Assembly (NCBI RefSeq): GCF_000382425.1
Contig: NZ_KB908297.1
Location: 95,532 to 159,531, forward strand
Direction: 5' to 3'
DNA from: Empedobacter brevis NBRC 14943 = ATCC 43319
GTDB lineage: Bacteria > Bacteroidota > Bacteroidia > Flavobacteriales > Weeksellaceae
DNA length: 64,000 nt
Of this stretch, positions 26,147-35,168 are shown one piece after another. The notes under the pieces are model-generated. The model was not told the DNA's origin and ran no database searches. It was given only the letters and a program-made list of their open reading frames with translations. The stretch's first letter is position 1. The number at the start of each line of letters is the position of its first letter. A program made the translations under genes and the position numbers.

Positions 26147-26722
26147 ATGGACAAGTTAAAAATTTATAATATTGTATTTACAAGCTTGCCTCTAGGTAAG
26201 AGTGATTTTACATTCGAATTATCACAATCGTTCTTTGATTTATTTGAAATTGAGCAAGATTTTGAAAACCCTAACATGGTTGCTACAATCATTTTAGATA
26301 AAAAATCAACAATGCTTGAGTTGGAAATCACCTTAAAAGGCAACATTACTGTTCCTTGCGATTTAACTGGAGAATTGTTTCAGCAAGAAATTTCGAATAA
26401 TACAGAATTAATTGTTAAATTTGGCGACGAGTTTGACGATACTGATAATGAAATTTGGATAATTCCTCGTGAAGAATATCAAATTAATGTCGCTCAAATT
26501 CTTTATGAATTAGCCATATTATCAGTACCAACAAAACGAATTCATCCTGACGTGTTAAATGGTAAGAGTGATTCTGAAATGATAGATTTGCTAGACCAAT
26601 ACAGTATTTACGAATTAGACGAAGATACAGAAGACGAAGAGAATGACAACGATAATGGAGATGACGATGATAATGACGACATTGATCCTCGTTGGGCAAA
26701 ATTGAAAGATTTGAAACCTTAA
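26147..26722 (+). CDS. YceD/DUF177 family protein
   Basis: 191 residues. It is the partner of ribosomal protein L32 in many bacteria, where yceD directly precedes rpmF. The N-terminal part (YNIVFTSLPLGKSDFTFELS) and the central LTGELFQQEI / IWIIPREEYQINV stretches fit DUF177. The roughly 30-residue acidic linker (rich in Asp, Glu and Asn) before the C-terminal DPRWAKLKDLK motif is a hallmark of this family; plant homologues act in 23S rRNA accumulation. No enzymatic motif is visible. The role in ribosome assembly is inferred from context. Confidence 0.88.
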   Translation: MDKLKIYNIVFTSLPLGKSDFTFELSQSFFDLFEIEQDFENPNMVATIILDKKSTMLELEITLKGNITVPCDLTGELFQQEISNNTELIVKFGDEFDDTDNEIWIIPREEYQINVAQILYELAILSVPTKRIHPDVLNGKSDSEMIDLLDQYSIYELDEDTEDEENDNDNGDDDDNDDIDPRWAKLKDLKP

Positions 26723-26776
26723 CAGGTTTTTATATTAAAATAAATTATAGAAATAAAGAAAAAAAAGTAGTTAGAT

Positions 26777-26974
26777 ATGGCACATCCTAAGAGAAGACAG
26801 TCGTCAACAAGAAGAGATAAACGTAGAACACACTACAAAATCGAAGCTCCACAATTAGCAATCGATAAAACAACTGGTGAAGCACATTTATACCACAGAG
26901 CTCACTGGTCTGATGGTAAATTATACTACAAAGGAAAAGTAGTTTTAGAAAAAGTACAAGAAGTTACTGAATAA
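26777..26974 (+). CDS. rpmF: 50S ribosomal protein L32
   Basis: 65 residues starting [20 protein letters not shown], the universal L32 N-terminus. It binds 23S rRNA near the peptidyl transferase region of the large subunit. It lacks the Cys zinc ribbon of some L32 paralogs, so it is the zinc-independent type. It is 54 bases downstream of yceD and ends at a strong terminator. Confidence 0.97.
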   Translation: MAHPKRRQSSTRRDKRRTHYKIEAPQLAIDKTTGEAHLYHRAHWSDGKLYYKGKVVLEKVQEVTE

Positions 26975-26996
26975 GACATCCTTTGAAAGATTTTAA

Positions 26997-27027
26997 AGCT
27001 GTTTCTAAAAGAAACGGCTTTTTTTTA
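26997..27027 (+). terminator. hairpin terminator of the yceD-rpmF transcript
   Basis: A 9-bp stem with one G-U pair (26997-27005 with 27011-27019), a TAAAA loop and an eight-base T tract, 22 bases after rpmF. Confidence 0.88.
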
Positions 27028-27039
27028 TTTTTTTTTCAA

Positions 27040-27047
27040 TACCTTTG
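27040..27047 (+). promoter_or_regulatory. -7 box upstream of accB
   Basis: TACCTTTG lies about 50 bases before the accB ATG and just after the rpmF terminator. The -33 region is a T tract without a TTG. Confidence 0.4.
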
Positions 27048-27099
27048 ATTTCGTTTAACAAAAAAATAACGAAAAAGGTCAAATAAAAAACCGCATTAT

Positions 27100-27576
27100 A
27101 TGGACATTAAAGACATTCAAAATTTAATTAGATTCGTATCAAAAGCAGAAGTTGCTGAAGTAAGCATCAAACAAGATGACATTGAAATCAAAATCAAAAC
27201 TTTAGCTAGCGTTCCTGCACAAGTTGCATCTCAACAATTTTATGTACCTCAAGCTCCTGTAGCTCAAGCTGCAGCGCCTCAAGCGCCAGTTGCTACACCA
27301 ACAAATAACTCTCCACAAGAAGAAGACAACAGTAATTTGATTACGGTTAAATCTCCGATGATTGGTACTTTCTACCGTTCTGCAGGTCCTGGTAAAGAAC
27401 CTTTCGTAGGTGTTGGTGATTCTATTGCTCCTGGTAAAGTTTTATGCATTGTTGAGGCAATGAAATTATTCAACGAAATTGAATCAGAAATTTCTGGTAA
27501 AATTGTAAAAATCTTAGTTGACGACGCAAGTCCAGTTGAGTACGATCAACCATTATTCTTAGTTGATCCTGCTTAA
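27100..27576 (+). CDS. accB: biotin carboxyl carrier protein of acetyl-CoA carboxylase
   Basis: 158 residues. The N-terminal helical part leads to a Pro/Ala/Gln-rich flexible linker at about 38-75, then a biotinyl domain (about 80-158). The biotinylated lysine is K122 in VEAMKLFNEIE; Leu replaces the more common Met after Lys. The protein carries carboxybiotin between biotin carboxylase (next gene) and the carboxyltransferase, the first step of fatty-acid synthesis. It is 21 bases upstream of accC. Confidence 0.95.
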   Translation: MDIKDIQNLIRFVSKAEVAEVSIKQDDIEIKIKTLASVPAQVASQQFYVPQAPVAQAAAPQAPVATPTNNSPQEEDNSNLITVKSPMIGTFYRSAGPGKEPFVGVGDSIAPGKVLCIVEAMKLFNEIESEISGKIVKILVDDASPVEYDQPLFLVDPA

Positions 27577-27597
27577 TCTATTACATCTAAAAAAATT

Positions 27598-28962
27598 ATG
27601 TTTAAAAAGATATTAATCGCTAATAGAGGTGAAATTGCAATGCGTATTATACGCACTGCAAAAGAAATGGGAATCAAAACGGTTGCCGTTTACTCTAAAG
27701 CAGACGAGACTTCATTACACGTACGTTTCGCTGACGAAGCTGTGTGTATTGGTCCTGCTCCAAGTAAAGATTCGTACCTAAAAATGGCTAACATCATCGC
27801 GGCTGCAGAAATTACTGACGCGGATGCTATTCACCCAGGTTATGGATTCTTATCTGAAAATTCTACTTTCTCTAAAATCTGTCAATCGAACGGAATTAAA
27901 TTTATTGGTGCGCCAGCAGATAACATCGACCGTATGGGAGATAAAGCAAATGCAAAAGCAACCATGAAAGAAGCAGGAGTTCCTGTAGTTCCAGGTTCTG
28001 ATGGGTTATTAGAAAGCTATGAACAAGCTGTAGAAGTTGCGCGTGAAATTAAATACCCTGTCATGATGAAAGCTACCGCCGGTGGTGGTGGTAAAGGTAT
28101 GCGTGCAATCTGGAAAGAAGAAGATTTATTACATGCATGGGAATCTGCACGTACTGAAGCTGCTGCAGCTTTTGGTAACGACGGAATGTACATGGAAAAA
28201 TTGATTGAAGAACCTCGCCATATCGAAATTCAGGTAGCAAGTGATCAAAACGGAAAAGCTTGCCATTTGTCTGAACGCGACTGTTCTATCCAACGTCGTA
28301 ATCAAAAATTAGCTGAAGAAACACCTTCTCCTATTATGACGGATGATTTACGTCAACGCATGGGTGAAGCTGCAATTAAAGCATGTGAATATATCGGTTA
28401 TGAAGGTGTTGGTACTATTGAGTTCTTAGTTGACAAGCATGGTGATTTCTACTTTATGGAAATGAACACACGTATCCAAGTAGAACACCCAATTACAGAA
28501 CAAGTTACAGGATTTGATTTGGTACGCGAACAGATTATGTTAGCTGCAGGAGAACCTATTTCTGGTAAAAATTATTATCCACAAGGACATTCAATAGAAT
28601 GCCGTATCAACGCAGAAGATCCTTACAACGACTTCCGTCCGTCTCCGGGAAAAATAACAAATATCAATATTCCTGGTGGGAATGGGGTTCGTGTAGATAC
28701 ACACGTTTATGCCGGATATACAATTCCACCGAATTACGATTCTATGATTGCTAAGCTAATTGTAACGGCACAAACACGTGAAGAAGCAATTCAAAAAATG
28801 AAACGTGCTTTAGGTGAATTCTATATTGAAGGAATCAAAACAACAATTCCTTTCCATTTACAATTAATGGACCATCCAGATTTCATCGCAGGTAATTATA
28901 CTACAAAATTCATGGAAGATTTTCAATTTGACGAAACTTACGCGAATTACGGAGAATTTTAA
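27598..28962 (+). CDS. accC: biotin carboxylase subunit of acetyl-CoA carboxylase
   Basis: 454 residues, ATP-grasp fold. It carboxylates biotin on AccB using ATP and bicarbonate. Key blocks are the N-terminal [15 protein letters not shown], the Gly-rich ATP lid [13 protein letters not shown], the [15 protein letters not shown] active-site strand and [15 protein letters not shown] with metal-binding Glu and Asn. Length fits AccC (about 450). It is followed by a hairpin terminator, so accB-accC is a two-gene unit. accA and accD are not in the window. Confidence 0.97.
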   Translation: MFKKILIANRGEIAMRIIRTAKEMGIKTVAVYSKADETSLHVRFADEAVCIGPAPSKDSYLKMANIIAAAEITDADAIHPGYGFLSENSTFSKICQSNGIKFIGAPADNIDRMGDKANAKATMKEAGVPVVPGSDGLLESYEQAVEVAREIKYPVMMKATAGGGGKGMRAIWKEEDLLHAWESARTEAAAAFGNDGMYMEKLIEEPRHIEIQVASDQNGKACHLSERDCSIQRRNQKLAEETPSPIMTDDLRQRMGEAAIKACEYIGYEGVGTIEFLVDKHGDFYFMEMNTRIQVEHPITEQVTGFDLVREQIMLAAGEPISGKNYYPQGHSIECRINAEDPYNDFRPSPGKITNINIPGGNGVRVDTHVYAGYTIPPNYDSMIAKLIVTAQTREEAIQKMKRALGEFYIEGIKTTIPFHLQLMDHPDFIAGNYTTKFMEDFQFDETYANYGEF

Positions 28963-28992
28963 GAAATTAAGATTTCAAAATAATAATAAAAG

Positions 28993-29019
28993 GCAAGAAC
29001 AGTTGTTCTTGCTTTTTTT
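28993..29019 (+). terminator. hairpin terminator of accBC
   Basis: An 8-bp perfect stem GCAAGAAC/GTTCTTGC (28993-29000 with 29005-29012), loop AGTT, then seven T. It lies 30 bases past accC. Confidence 0.88.
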
Positions 29020-29042
29020 ATTTTATGTCATTCTGTCATTAA

Positions 29043-29159
29043 AAATCAATTGGCGTAATTGTTGGAAATATCAAACCCAAAGAGGCAAATAACGTTTTGG
29101 ACGAAATCATACAAAAGCTAAATCTAAACAATTTGGTGGGATTGAATCTGAATTGTTAA
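29043..29159 (+). pseudogene. possible gene remnant between accC and tig
   Basis: A 38-codon stretch with no stop and no start codon, preceded by TAA (29040-29042) and ended by TAA (29157-29159). Its translation looks protein-like: hydrophobic IGVIVGNIKPK, then an amphipathic helix-like EANNVLDEIIQKLN and NLVGL. Base composition is richer in G than the flanking AT-rich DNA. I recognise no family. It may be the C-terminal scrap of a deleted gene, or chance. Confidence 0.3.
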
Positions 29160-29220
29160 TTTATAGAAAATGAATTGCTTGGATTTTCATATTCTACTAT
29201 TAAAAATGATTAAAATTTTA

Positions 29221-29228
29221 TACATTTG
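29221..29228 (+). promoter_or_regulatory. -7 box upstream of tig
   Basis: TACATTTG matches TAnnTTTG and ends 19 bases before the tig ATG. No TTG is found at the usual -33 spacing. Confidence 0.45.
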
Positions 29229-29247
29229 CACTCCAAATTTAAGGTAG

Positions 29248-30567
29248 ATGAATATTACTAAAAATACAACAGACAAATTAAACGCAGTATTAACTGTAAC
29301 TGTTGATAAGGCAGATTATCAAGAAAAAGTAGTTGACGTATTAAACCAATACAGAAAAACAGCTAACATCAAAGGTTTCCGTAAAGGACAAGTTCCGATG
29401 AGTTTTGTAAAAAAACAATACGAACAAGCTGTTATTTTTGATACAGTTAACGAAATTTTACAAAAAAGTGTTTCTGATTACATCAACACAGAAAAATTAT
29501 CAATCTTAGGAAATCCAGTTCCAGTTATAAAAGATGTTGATTGGGATGCTGATCAATTATCATTTGACTTTGAACTAGGATTAGCACCAGAATTTGATGT
29601 TGATTTATCGAAAGTTGAAGTTGAAAGCTACAAAGTGAAAGTTGCTGATGATGAAATCCAAAAATATGTTGACAATTTTGCTTCACGTTTCGGATCATTA
29701 AAATCTTTAACTGAGGCTGAAGCTGAAGCTGTATTAAAAGTTGAAGCTGCAGTAGAAGGACAAGAAGCTAAACCAACATTTATTCGTTTAGAAGAGTTAA
29801 AAGATGCATCGGCTTTTATCGGTAAAAAAGTTGGTGATGTTGTAGAAGTAAATTCTAATGATATTTTTGACACTGCTGAAGAAGCTGCTCAACAATTGAA
29901 CACAGAAGTTTCTGAAGAAGGAACTAAAGTAGCTTATACAATCAAAGAAATTAACAAAGCTGAAAAAGCAGAAGTTAACCAAGAATTATTTGATAAAGTA
30001 TATGGAGAAGGAGCTGTAGATACTGAAGAAGCTTTCCGTAACAAAATCAAAGAAGAGTCAGAGAACATGTACAACAAAGAATCTGACAAACAAATTATCA
30101 ATGATGTTGTCGCTAAATTATTAGATACCGTAAAATTTGATTTACCAACAGAATTTTTAACAAAATGGTTAATTACTTCTAACGAAAATGTAACTTCTGA
30201 AGAACAAGCGAAAGAAGAATTGACAAAGATGGACAAAGGTTTACGTTACCAATTAATAGAAGCTAAAATTGCTGAAGTTAACAACGTAGAAGTAAATGCT
30301 GAGGAAGTAAAAGAAGCTGCTTTTGCCGCAATCAAAGATCAATTAAAAATGTACGGTCAAACTTCTATTCCTGAAGAAACATTACAACAAATTGCAATGT
30401 CTGCTTTACAAAATCAGGAAGAATACAACCGTTTATCATACCAAGTGTTTACAGACAAAATGTTAGACATTTTCAAAAACAATGTAAAATTAAATGAAAA
30501 AGAAGTTACATTTGACGAGTTTGTTGACATTATTACTGAAAAAAATAAAGAATTAGCAGAAGCTTAA
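29248..30567 (+). CDS. tig: trigger factor chaperone
   Basis: 439 residues. Trigger factor binds at the ribosome exit tunnel and shields nascent chains. The N-terminal ribosome-binding domain has the signature GFRKGQVPMSFVKKQY near residue 40. The middle region corresponds to the FKBP-like PPIase domain but is only weakly conserved, as is usual in Bacteroidota. The C-terminal arms are long helices rich in Glu and Lys. It lies directly upstream of clpP and clpX, a common chaperone-protease grouping (tig-clpP-clpX). Confidence 0.93.
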   Translation: MNITKNTTDKLNAVLTVTVDKADYQEKVVDVLNQYRKTANIKGFRKGQVPMSFVKKQYEQAVIFDTVNEILQKSVSDYINTEKLSILGNPVPVIKDVDWDADQLSFDFELGLAPEFDVDLSKVEVESYKVKVADDEIQKYVDNFASRFGSLKSLTEAEAEAVLKVEAAVEGQEAKPTFIRLEELKDASAFIGKKVGDVVEVNSNDIFDTAEEAAQQLNTEVSEEGTKVAYTIKEINKAEKAEVNQELFDKVYGEGAVDTEEAFRNKIKEESENMYNKESDKQIINDVVAKLLDTVKFDLPTEFLTKWLITSNENVTSEEQAKEELTKMDKGLRYQLIEAKIAEVNNVEVNAEEVKEAAFAAIKDQLKMYGQTSIPEETLQQIAMSALQNQEEYNRLSYQVFTDKMLDIFKNNVKLNEKEVTFDEFVDIITEKNKELAEA

Positions 30568-30617
30568 TTGCTTCTAGAAAATTCTTTATACCTTTCATTT
30601 AAAATCTAAATTTAATA

Positions 30618-31283
30618 ATGAAAAACGTAGGAGAAGAATTTAAAAAATATGCGTTGTTAGACAAAGGAATTAGCTCTTTACATATGGAGAGTTATATCCA
30701 AAATACAACGCCTTACATCGTTGAAGAAAGAAAATTAAACGTTGCTCAAATGGACGTTTTCTCTCGTTTGATGATGGACAGAATCATCTTTTTAGGAACA
30801 GCAATTGATGACCAAATTGCAAATATTATTCAAGCACAATTATTGTTCTTAGAAAGTGTGGATGCAACAAAAGACATTCAGATTTATGTTAACTCACCGG
30901 GTGGTGGTGTTTATGCCGGATTAGGAATTTATGATACAATGCAGTTAGTGAAACCTGACGTTGCAACAATTTGTACAGGAATGGCAGCTTCTATGGGTGC
31001 AGTTCTATTATCTGCAGGAGCAGCGGGAAAACGTTCGGCACTTAAACATTCTCGTGTGATGATTCACCAGCCTTTAGGAGGTGCTCAAGGACAGGCGACT
31101 GATATGGAAATTACATTGAAGGAAATCTTGAAATTGAAAAAAGAATTGTATGATATTCTAGCACATCATTCAGGTCAAACTTTCGAACAGATTGAAAAAG
31201 ATGGTGAACGTGACTATTGGATGACTTCTCAAGAAGCAAAAGAATACGGAATGATTGACGAAGTTTTATTACCTCGTTCTTAA
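30618..31283 (+). CDS. clpP: ATP-dependent Clp protease proteolytic subunit
   Basis: 221 residues. The serine protease triad is visible: S125 in [12 protein letters not shown]150 in [10 protein letters not shown] and D199 in GERDYW. Fourteen subunits form the barrel that degrades proteins fed by ClpX or ClpA/C. The N-terminal extension (about 25 residues before ERKLNV) is processed in many species. It is 50 bases after tig and ends with its own terminator, so clpX is transcribed separately or by read-through. Confidence 0.97.
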   Translation: MKNVGEEFKKYALLDKGISSLHMESYIQNTTPYIVEERKLNVAQMDVFSRLMMDRIIFLGTAIDDQIANIIQAQLLFLESVDATKDIQIYVNSPGGGVYAGLGIYDTMQLVKPDVATICTGMAASMGAVLLSAGAAGKRSALKHSRVMIHQPLGGAQGQATDMEITLKEILKLKKELYDILAHHSGQTFEQIEKDGERDYWMTSQEAKEYGMIDEVLLPRS

Positions 31284-31302
31284 TTTCTTATTCAATTTAT
31301 AT

Positions 31303-31336
31303 AAAAAAGGATACTCGTAGTTGAGTATCCTTTTTT
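31303..31336 (+). terminator. hairpin terminator of tig-clpP
   Basis: A stem of 14 bp including flanking A/T pairs (31303-31316 with 31323-31336), core GGATACTC/GAGTATCC, loop GTAGTT, ending in a T tract. Confidence 0.87.
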
Positions 31337-31483
31337 ATTTATAAAATTTCTACCTTTTATAAAGTTATAAAAATGAATCAAAAAGACAACAATCTAAAAA
31401 GAGGATATAAAAGTCTTATTTTAAGCAAGCATAAGTCTTAAATAAATTAACACAGAAATATTTTCTATCTTCAAGAAAATAAA

Positions 31484-31491
31484 TACCTTTG
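31484..31491 (+). promoter_or_regulatory. -7 box upstream of clpX
   Basis: TACCTTTG ends 20 bases before the TTG start of clpX. Together with the terminator after clpP this indicates a separate clpX promoter. No good -33 TTG is present. Confidence 0.42.
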
Positions 31492-31511
31492 CAGCTTAAT
31501 TAAGTAAAAAA

Positions 31512-32660
31512 TTGGAAGAAAATAAGTGCTCTTTTTGCGGTAAAAGCAGAAACGAAGTAAATATTTTAGTGTCTGGAATTGACGGTAATATTTGTGATAA
31601 TTGTATTGAGCAAGCTCATGGTATTGTTTTAGAGGAATCTAAATTTAATGGAAATAACGATTTGATTAAACCTTTAACCTTAAAATCACCGAGAGAAATT
31701 AAAGAATTTTTGGATGATTATGTGATAGGTCAAGATCAAGCAAAAAAAATATTATCTGTTGCAGTTTATAATCACTACAAAAGAATATTATTAGACAAAG
31801 AAAATGATGTTGAGATTGACAAATCGAACGTTATTTTAGTTGGAGAAACAGGAAGCGGAAAAACATTATTAGCAAAAACAATTGCTAAATTATTGAATGT
31901 TCCATTTGCAATTGTTGATGCAACCGTGCTTACAGAAGCTGGATATGTAGGAGAAGATGTGGAAAGTATTTTGACACGTCTTTTACAAGCTGCAGACTAT
32001 AATGTAGAACTTGCCGAAAAAGGTATTGTTTTTGTGGATGAGATAGATAAAATTGCGCGTAAAAGTGACAATCCTTCTATCACAAGAGATGTATCCGGAG
32101 AGGGAGTACAACAAGCCTTATTAAAAATATTAGAAGGTACAGTTGTGAATGTTCCACCAAAAGGAGGACGTAAACATCCTGATCAGAAATTTATAGAAGT
32201 CAATACAAAAGATATTTTATTTATAGCGGGAGGAGCTTTTTCCGGAATTGAAAAACACATCGCAGATCGTTTGAAAAAACATGTGATTGGCTTCAAAAAT
32301 GAAGACCAAAAAGAAATAGAAAATCTTTTGGATGAAGTAAATGCACAAGATTTGAAAAACTTTGGTATTATTCCAGAATTAATCGGACGTTTACCAATCA
32401 TCACTTATCTCAAAGCATTGGACAAAGAAGCAATGAGAGCGATTTTAACAGAACCTAAAAATTCTCTTATTAAACAGTATACAAAACTTTTTTCATTAGA
32501 TGGAAAAGAACTTGTAGTGACGGATGAAACATTGAATAAGATTGTAGATCGTGCAAATGAATTGGGGTTAGGCGCTCGTGGATTGAGGGCTGTTTCGGAA
32601 GAAATTTTCACGGATTTAATGTATGATATAAAAGATTTACCAGAGAAAGTTATAATATAA
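31512..32660 (+). CDS. clpX: ATP-dependent protease ATPase subunit ClpX, short form
   Basis: 382 residues, against about 410-425 for typical ClpX. The N-terminal C4 zinc finger is complete (CSFCG and CDNC). Walker A is VGETGSGKT, the pore loop is GYVG in TEAGYVGED, Walker B is [10 protein letters not shown], the ClpP-contacting IGF loop is probably VIGF in KKHVIGFKN, and sensor-2 is in GLGARGLRA. It unfolds tagged substrates and feeds ClpP. The start is TTG, since no ATG or GTG lies near the finger. The C-terminus stops right after the final helix-strand (LPEKVII) and lacks the usual tail of about 25 residues. Confidence 0.93.
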   Translation: MEENKCSFCGKSRNEVNILVSGIDGNICDNCIEQAHGIVLEESKFNGNNDLIKPLTLKSPREIKEFLDDYVIGQDQAKKILSVAVYNHYKRILLDKENDVEIDKSNVILVGETGSGKTLLAKTIAKLLNVPFAIVDATVLTEAGYVGEDVESILTRLLQAADYNVELAEKGIVFVDEIDKIARKSDNPSITRDVSGEGVQQALLKILEGTVVNVPPKGGRKHPDQKFIEVNTKDILFIAGGAFSGIEKHIADRLKKHVIGFKNEDQKEIENLLDEVNAQDLKNFGIIPELIGRLPIITYLKALDKEAMRAILTEPKNSLIKQYTKLFSLDGKELVVTDETLNKIVDRANELGLGARGLRAVSEEIFTDLMYDIKDLPEKVII

Positions 32661-32668
32661 TTAATTGT

Positions 32669-32696
32669 ATAGTAACTTTTTAATAAAAGTTACTAT
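32669..32696. promoter_or_regulatory. 12-bp perfect inverted repeat overlapping a -7 box
   Basis: ATAGTAACTTTT (32669-32680), TAAT spacer, then its exact complement (32685-32696). The right arm runs into TATATTTG (32694-32701), a TAnnTTTG -7 box for the T9SS gene at 32751. A TTG at 32665-32667 is 26 bases upstream. The repeat starts 9 bases after the clpX stop, so it may terminate clpX, act as an operator, or do both. The T tract on the downstream side is poor for a terminator. Confidence 0.5.
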
Positions 32697-32750
32697 ATTT
32701 GTAACGAAATTACTCGTTAATTTTAAAAACCTACCAAAATAACATAATTT

Positions 32751-34853
32751 ATGAAAAAGAATCTACTTGCTTTATTCGCACTAGGTGCGATATATAATGC
32801 ATCAGCGCAAAACACATATATAAAAGATGCTGTAGTAGTAAAGGTTAATCCTAATACCTTATTCTATAACGGAGGAAATGTAAGTGTTACTACAGATGTT
32901 GCTGGAGGAACTACAGAAAAAATAATTAACGAAGGAAATATCCAAATACAAGGTGGTTTTACAAATGGAAACACTAGTGGTAAAAACTTTGTTAATCGAT
33001 ATGGTGTTGGTACAGGAAGTACTCATTATGGTCAATTGATTATAAATCAAAATCAAACGACTTCGGTAACTGGTAGAGTTCTTATGGAAAGAATAAAACC
33101 GGATCAAACTGCAAATGACGAATATGTTTTGTCTTTGCCTTTTAAAAATATCACAGCAAAAGAGGTTGTCAACTCTTTATCAAACAATATTTTTAAGGGG
33201 GATTGTGATGTTAATGTAGATTGTGGTGGTAATAAAAGATATTTACAGTCTTTATTGGTTTGGGATACCCGAGAGACAGAATATGACGCTGTTGATAATG
33301 ACTACAGGATTGAACCTTATAAAAGATATTTATTAAACCTGAGAAATAACACCAATATTTATAATGCATTAAATGCTTTAGGAAGTGCTACTAAAATTGG
33401 TCTTGCAGGTATTCCGAGTAATGAAACTATTTCTCAATTGAACATTAAATCAGGATGGGCTAAAAATGCCAATTATGCTGATTTAACATATGGTCAATGG
33501 AAAAATAAAATAAATAATTACAACCAGTCATATGACACTTATTTAGGTAACCAAAACAATAATAATGATGCTAATCAGCTTTATGGTAAAAACCTTCATC
33601 GTTTTGGAAATCCATATACTTCAAATTTAGATTTATCTAATGTAAAAATTGGAGAGTCATGGATTACATTTAATATACCATCAGGTAACGATAAAGGTCC
33701 TACTGAAGTGTACACGAATTCATTAAGATTCCAAGTCTTTAAAATTGCAAATGGTTATACTATAACGTGGAATGAACAAAATGGTAATACCAGTACAGCA
33801 GGTCCTAACACATTAGTTAGCGCATATTTGAGCAGCAATGGAACAAATTATTTTTGGACCGGAAACTGGCAAGCATTATTGATTAAACCATATGAAACTT
33901 TTTATGTAGACTATTATACATTAAATAGAAATGCTTCTGGAAATGGAAGCCGTATAGTTACTTCGAATCTAAAATTAAAAGATTCGAATAAAACTTTCGC
34001 ATATGATTATTCTGGTGTTACTCCTGTTGGAGATGGAGGCCTTCCTGGTGTTTTTAGTAGATCAAGTGAAAAAAACTCAGTTGAAAGTCTATTAAACAAT
34101 GAAGAATTAAAAGCAAAAGGTTTAGTTACAGATTTCGATTTTACTCAATTAGAATTGTATTTAAGTCAAGAAAATACAATCCAAGGAAGTCCTGCTTATT
34201 TGTTGAATGCAAATTTTATGCAAACAGGTAACTCAACAACAGCAAACACTGTCGACAACCCAATCTTTTTCTATGAAGAAGATAGCTCAGGTAATGTATT
34301 AACGAATGTACAAACTATATCTAACTCATTTAATAATGAAGATTATGTTGGAAAACCTTTAAGAGTTGGGTTTAATAATTTGGAGGTTGGTAAAAAATAT
34401 CAATTAAACCTTAATTTATATGAATATTCTATCTTAAATAAAGTAAAAGATTTAAAATTAGGGAAATATTTCCTACACGATAAACTTACAGACAAAATTA
34501 TAGATATTAACGAAACAACAGAATTATCTTTTATAGCTGACGATAAAATTAATGATCGTTTTGAATTCTATTGGAATGAATTACCAAAAACACTAGGTAC
34601 AGATGATTTGAATAGTACAAAAGCTACCTATTTATATACAAATAATGGAAGTCAGTTTGTTAAATTTGAGCAAAGTAATACTACCGCTGATATTGCAATT
34701 TTTGATTTAACAGGCCGTCAAATATTTTATAAAACAAATATTTCTACAAATTCAGATTATAAATTAAACCTTAACAATATTCCAAATGTATATGTGGTTA
34801 AGATTGTATATAAAGACGGTAAAACTGTAACTAAAAAAACCATTAACAAATAA
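32751..34853 (+). CDS. T9SS type A sorting-domain secreted protein
   Basis: 700 residues. The Sec signal peptide ends at NASAQ (about 20). The long mature region is Asn/Thr/Tyr-rich and beta-structured, without recognisable catalytic motifs. The C-terminal roughly 75 residues form a type A T9SS sorting domain: ADIAIFDLTGRQIFY, then LNLNNIPNVYVVKIVYKDGK, then TKKTINK. This sends the protein through the type IX machinery to the cell surface, where the tail is removed. The likely role is a surface or matrix protein; ligand unknown. It is followed after 8 bases by a small PID-motif membrane protein gene, clearly the same transcript. Confidence 0.85.
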   Translation: MKKNLLALFALGAIYNASAQNTYIKDAVVVKVNPNTLFYNGGNVSVTTDVAGGTTEKIINEGNIQIQGGFTNGNTSGKNFVNRYGVGTGSTHYGQLIINQNQTTSVTGRVLMERIKPDQTANDEYVLSLPFKNITAKEVVNSLSNNIFKGDCDVNVDCGGNKRYLQSLLVWDTRETEYDAVDNDYRIEPYKRYLLNLRNNTNIYNALNALGSATKIGLAGIPSNETISQLNIKSGWAKNANYADLTYGQWKNKINNYNQSYDTYLGNQNNNNDANQLYGKNLHRFGNPYTSNLDLSNVKIGESWITFNIPSGNDKGPTEVYTNSLRFQVFKIANGYTITWNEQNGNTSTAGPNTLVSAYLSSNGTNYFWTGNWQALLIKPYETFYVDYYTLNRNASGNGSRIVTSNLKLKDSNKTFAYDYSGVTPVGDGGLPGVFSRSSEKNSVESLLNNEELKAKGLVTDFDFTQLELYLSQENTIQGSPAYLLNANFMQTGNSTTANTVDNPIFFYEEDSSGNVLTNVQTISNSFNNEDYVGKPLRVGFNNLEVGKKYQLNLNLYEYSILNKVKDLKLGKYFLHDKLTDKIIDINETTELSFIADDKINDRFEFYWNELPKTLGTDDLNSTKATYLYTNNGSQFVKFEQSNTTADIAIFDLTGRQIFYKTNISTNSDYKLNLNNIPNVYVVKIVYKDGKTVTKKTINK

Positions 34854-34861
34854 ACCTAGCT

Positions 34862-35110
34862 ATGAAAAAATTACTAAAAATTAACCTATTCTTTTTATTT
34901 GTTTTCATTATTAATATATCTGTTAACGCTCAACCTCCGAATCCTTGTGACTCAGGTTGGGATGATTGTAATGAAAACGGAGGTAACACAGGAAATGGGG
35001 ATGGTACCAGAAAAGTTCCTATTGACGATTATGCTCCTCTATTAGTAGTTACGGCGGTAACAATTGCCGGAATAATTTCTTATAGACAAAGACAACTAAT
35101 TAAAAAATAA
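34862..35110 (+). CDS. small PID-motif (PID-CTERM-like) membrane-tail protein
   Basis: 82 residues. The signal peptide ends near VNAQ (about 24). A short Pro/Asn/Gly/Asp-rich mature segment contains two Cys (PNPCDSGWDDCNEN). It is followed by PIDDYAPLL at about 57-65, a single transmembrane helix and a basic tail (RQRQLIKK). This PID-helix-basic layout matches what is called the PID-CTERM sorting tail in Flavobacteriia; the assignment rests on motif memory. The tripartite tail resembles exosortase/sortase signals. Function and processing enzyme are unknown. It is paired with the T9SS cargo gene upstream. Confidence 0.7.
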   Translation: MKKLLKINLFFLFVFIINISVNAQPPNPCDSGWDDCNENGGNTGNGDGTRKVPIDDYAPLLVVTAVTIAGIISYRQRQLIKK

Positions 35111-35122
35111 ATTCATAATTTT

Positions 35123-35156
35123 AAACCTCAATCGTTTTGATTGAGGTTTTTTTATA
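35123..35156 (+). terminator. hairpin terminator after the PID-motif gene
   Basis: A perfect 11-bp stem AAACCTCAATC/GATTGAGGTTT (35123-35133 with 35139-35149), loop GTTTT, then a T tract. It is 13 bases from the stop. Confidence 0.87.
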
Positions 35157-35168
35157 TCAAAATAAATT

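Noticed and set aside
31372..31440. A 22-codon ATG frame between clpP and clpX
   Set aside because: Too short and AT-rich, with no promoter or conserved motif; chance frames of this size are common at this base composition.
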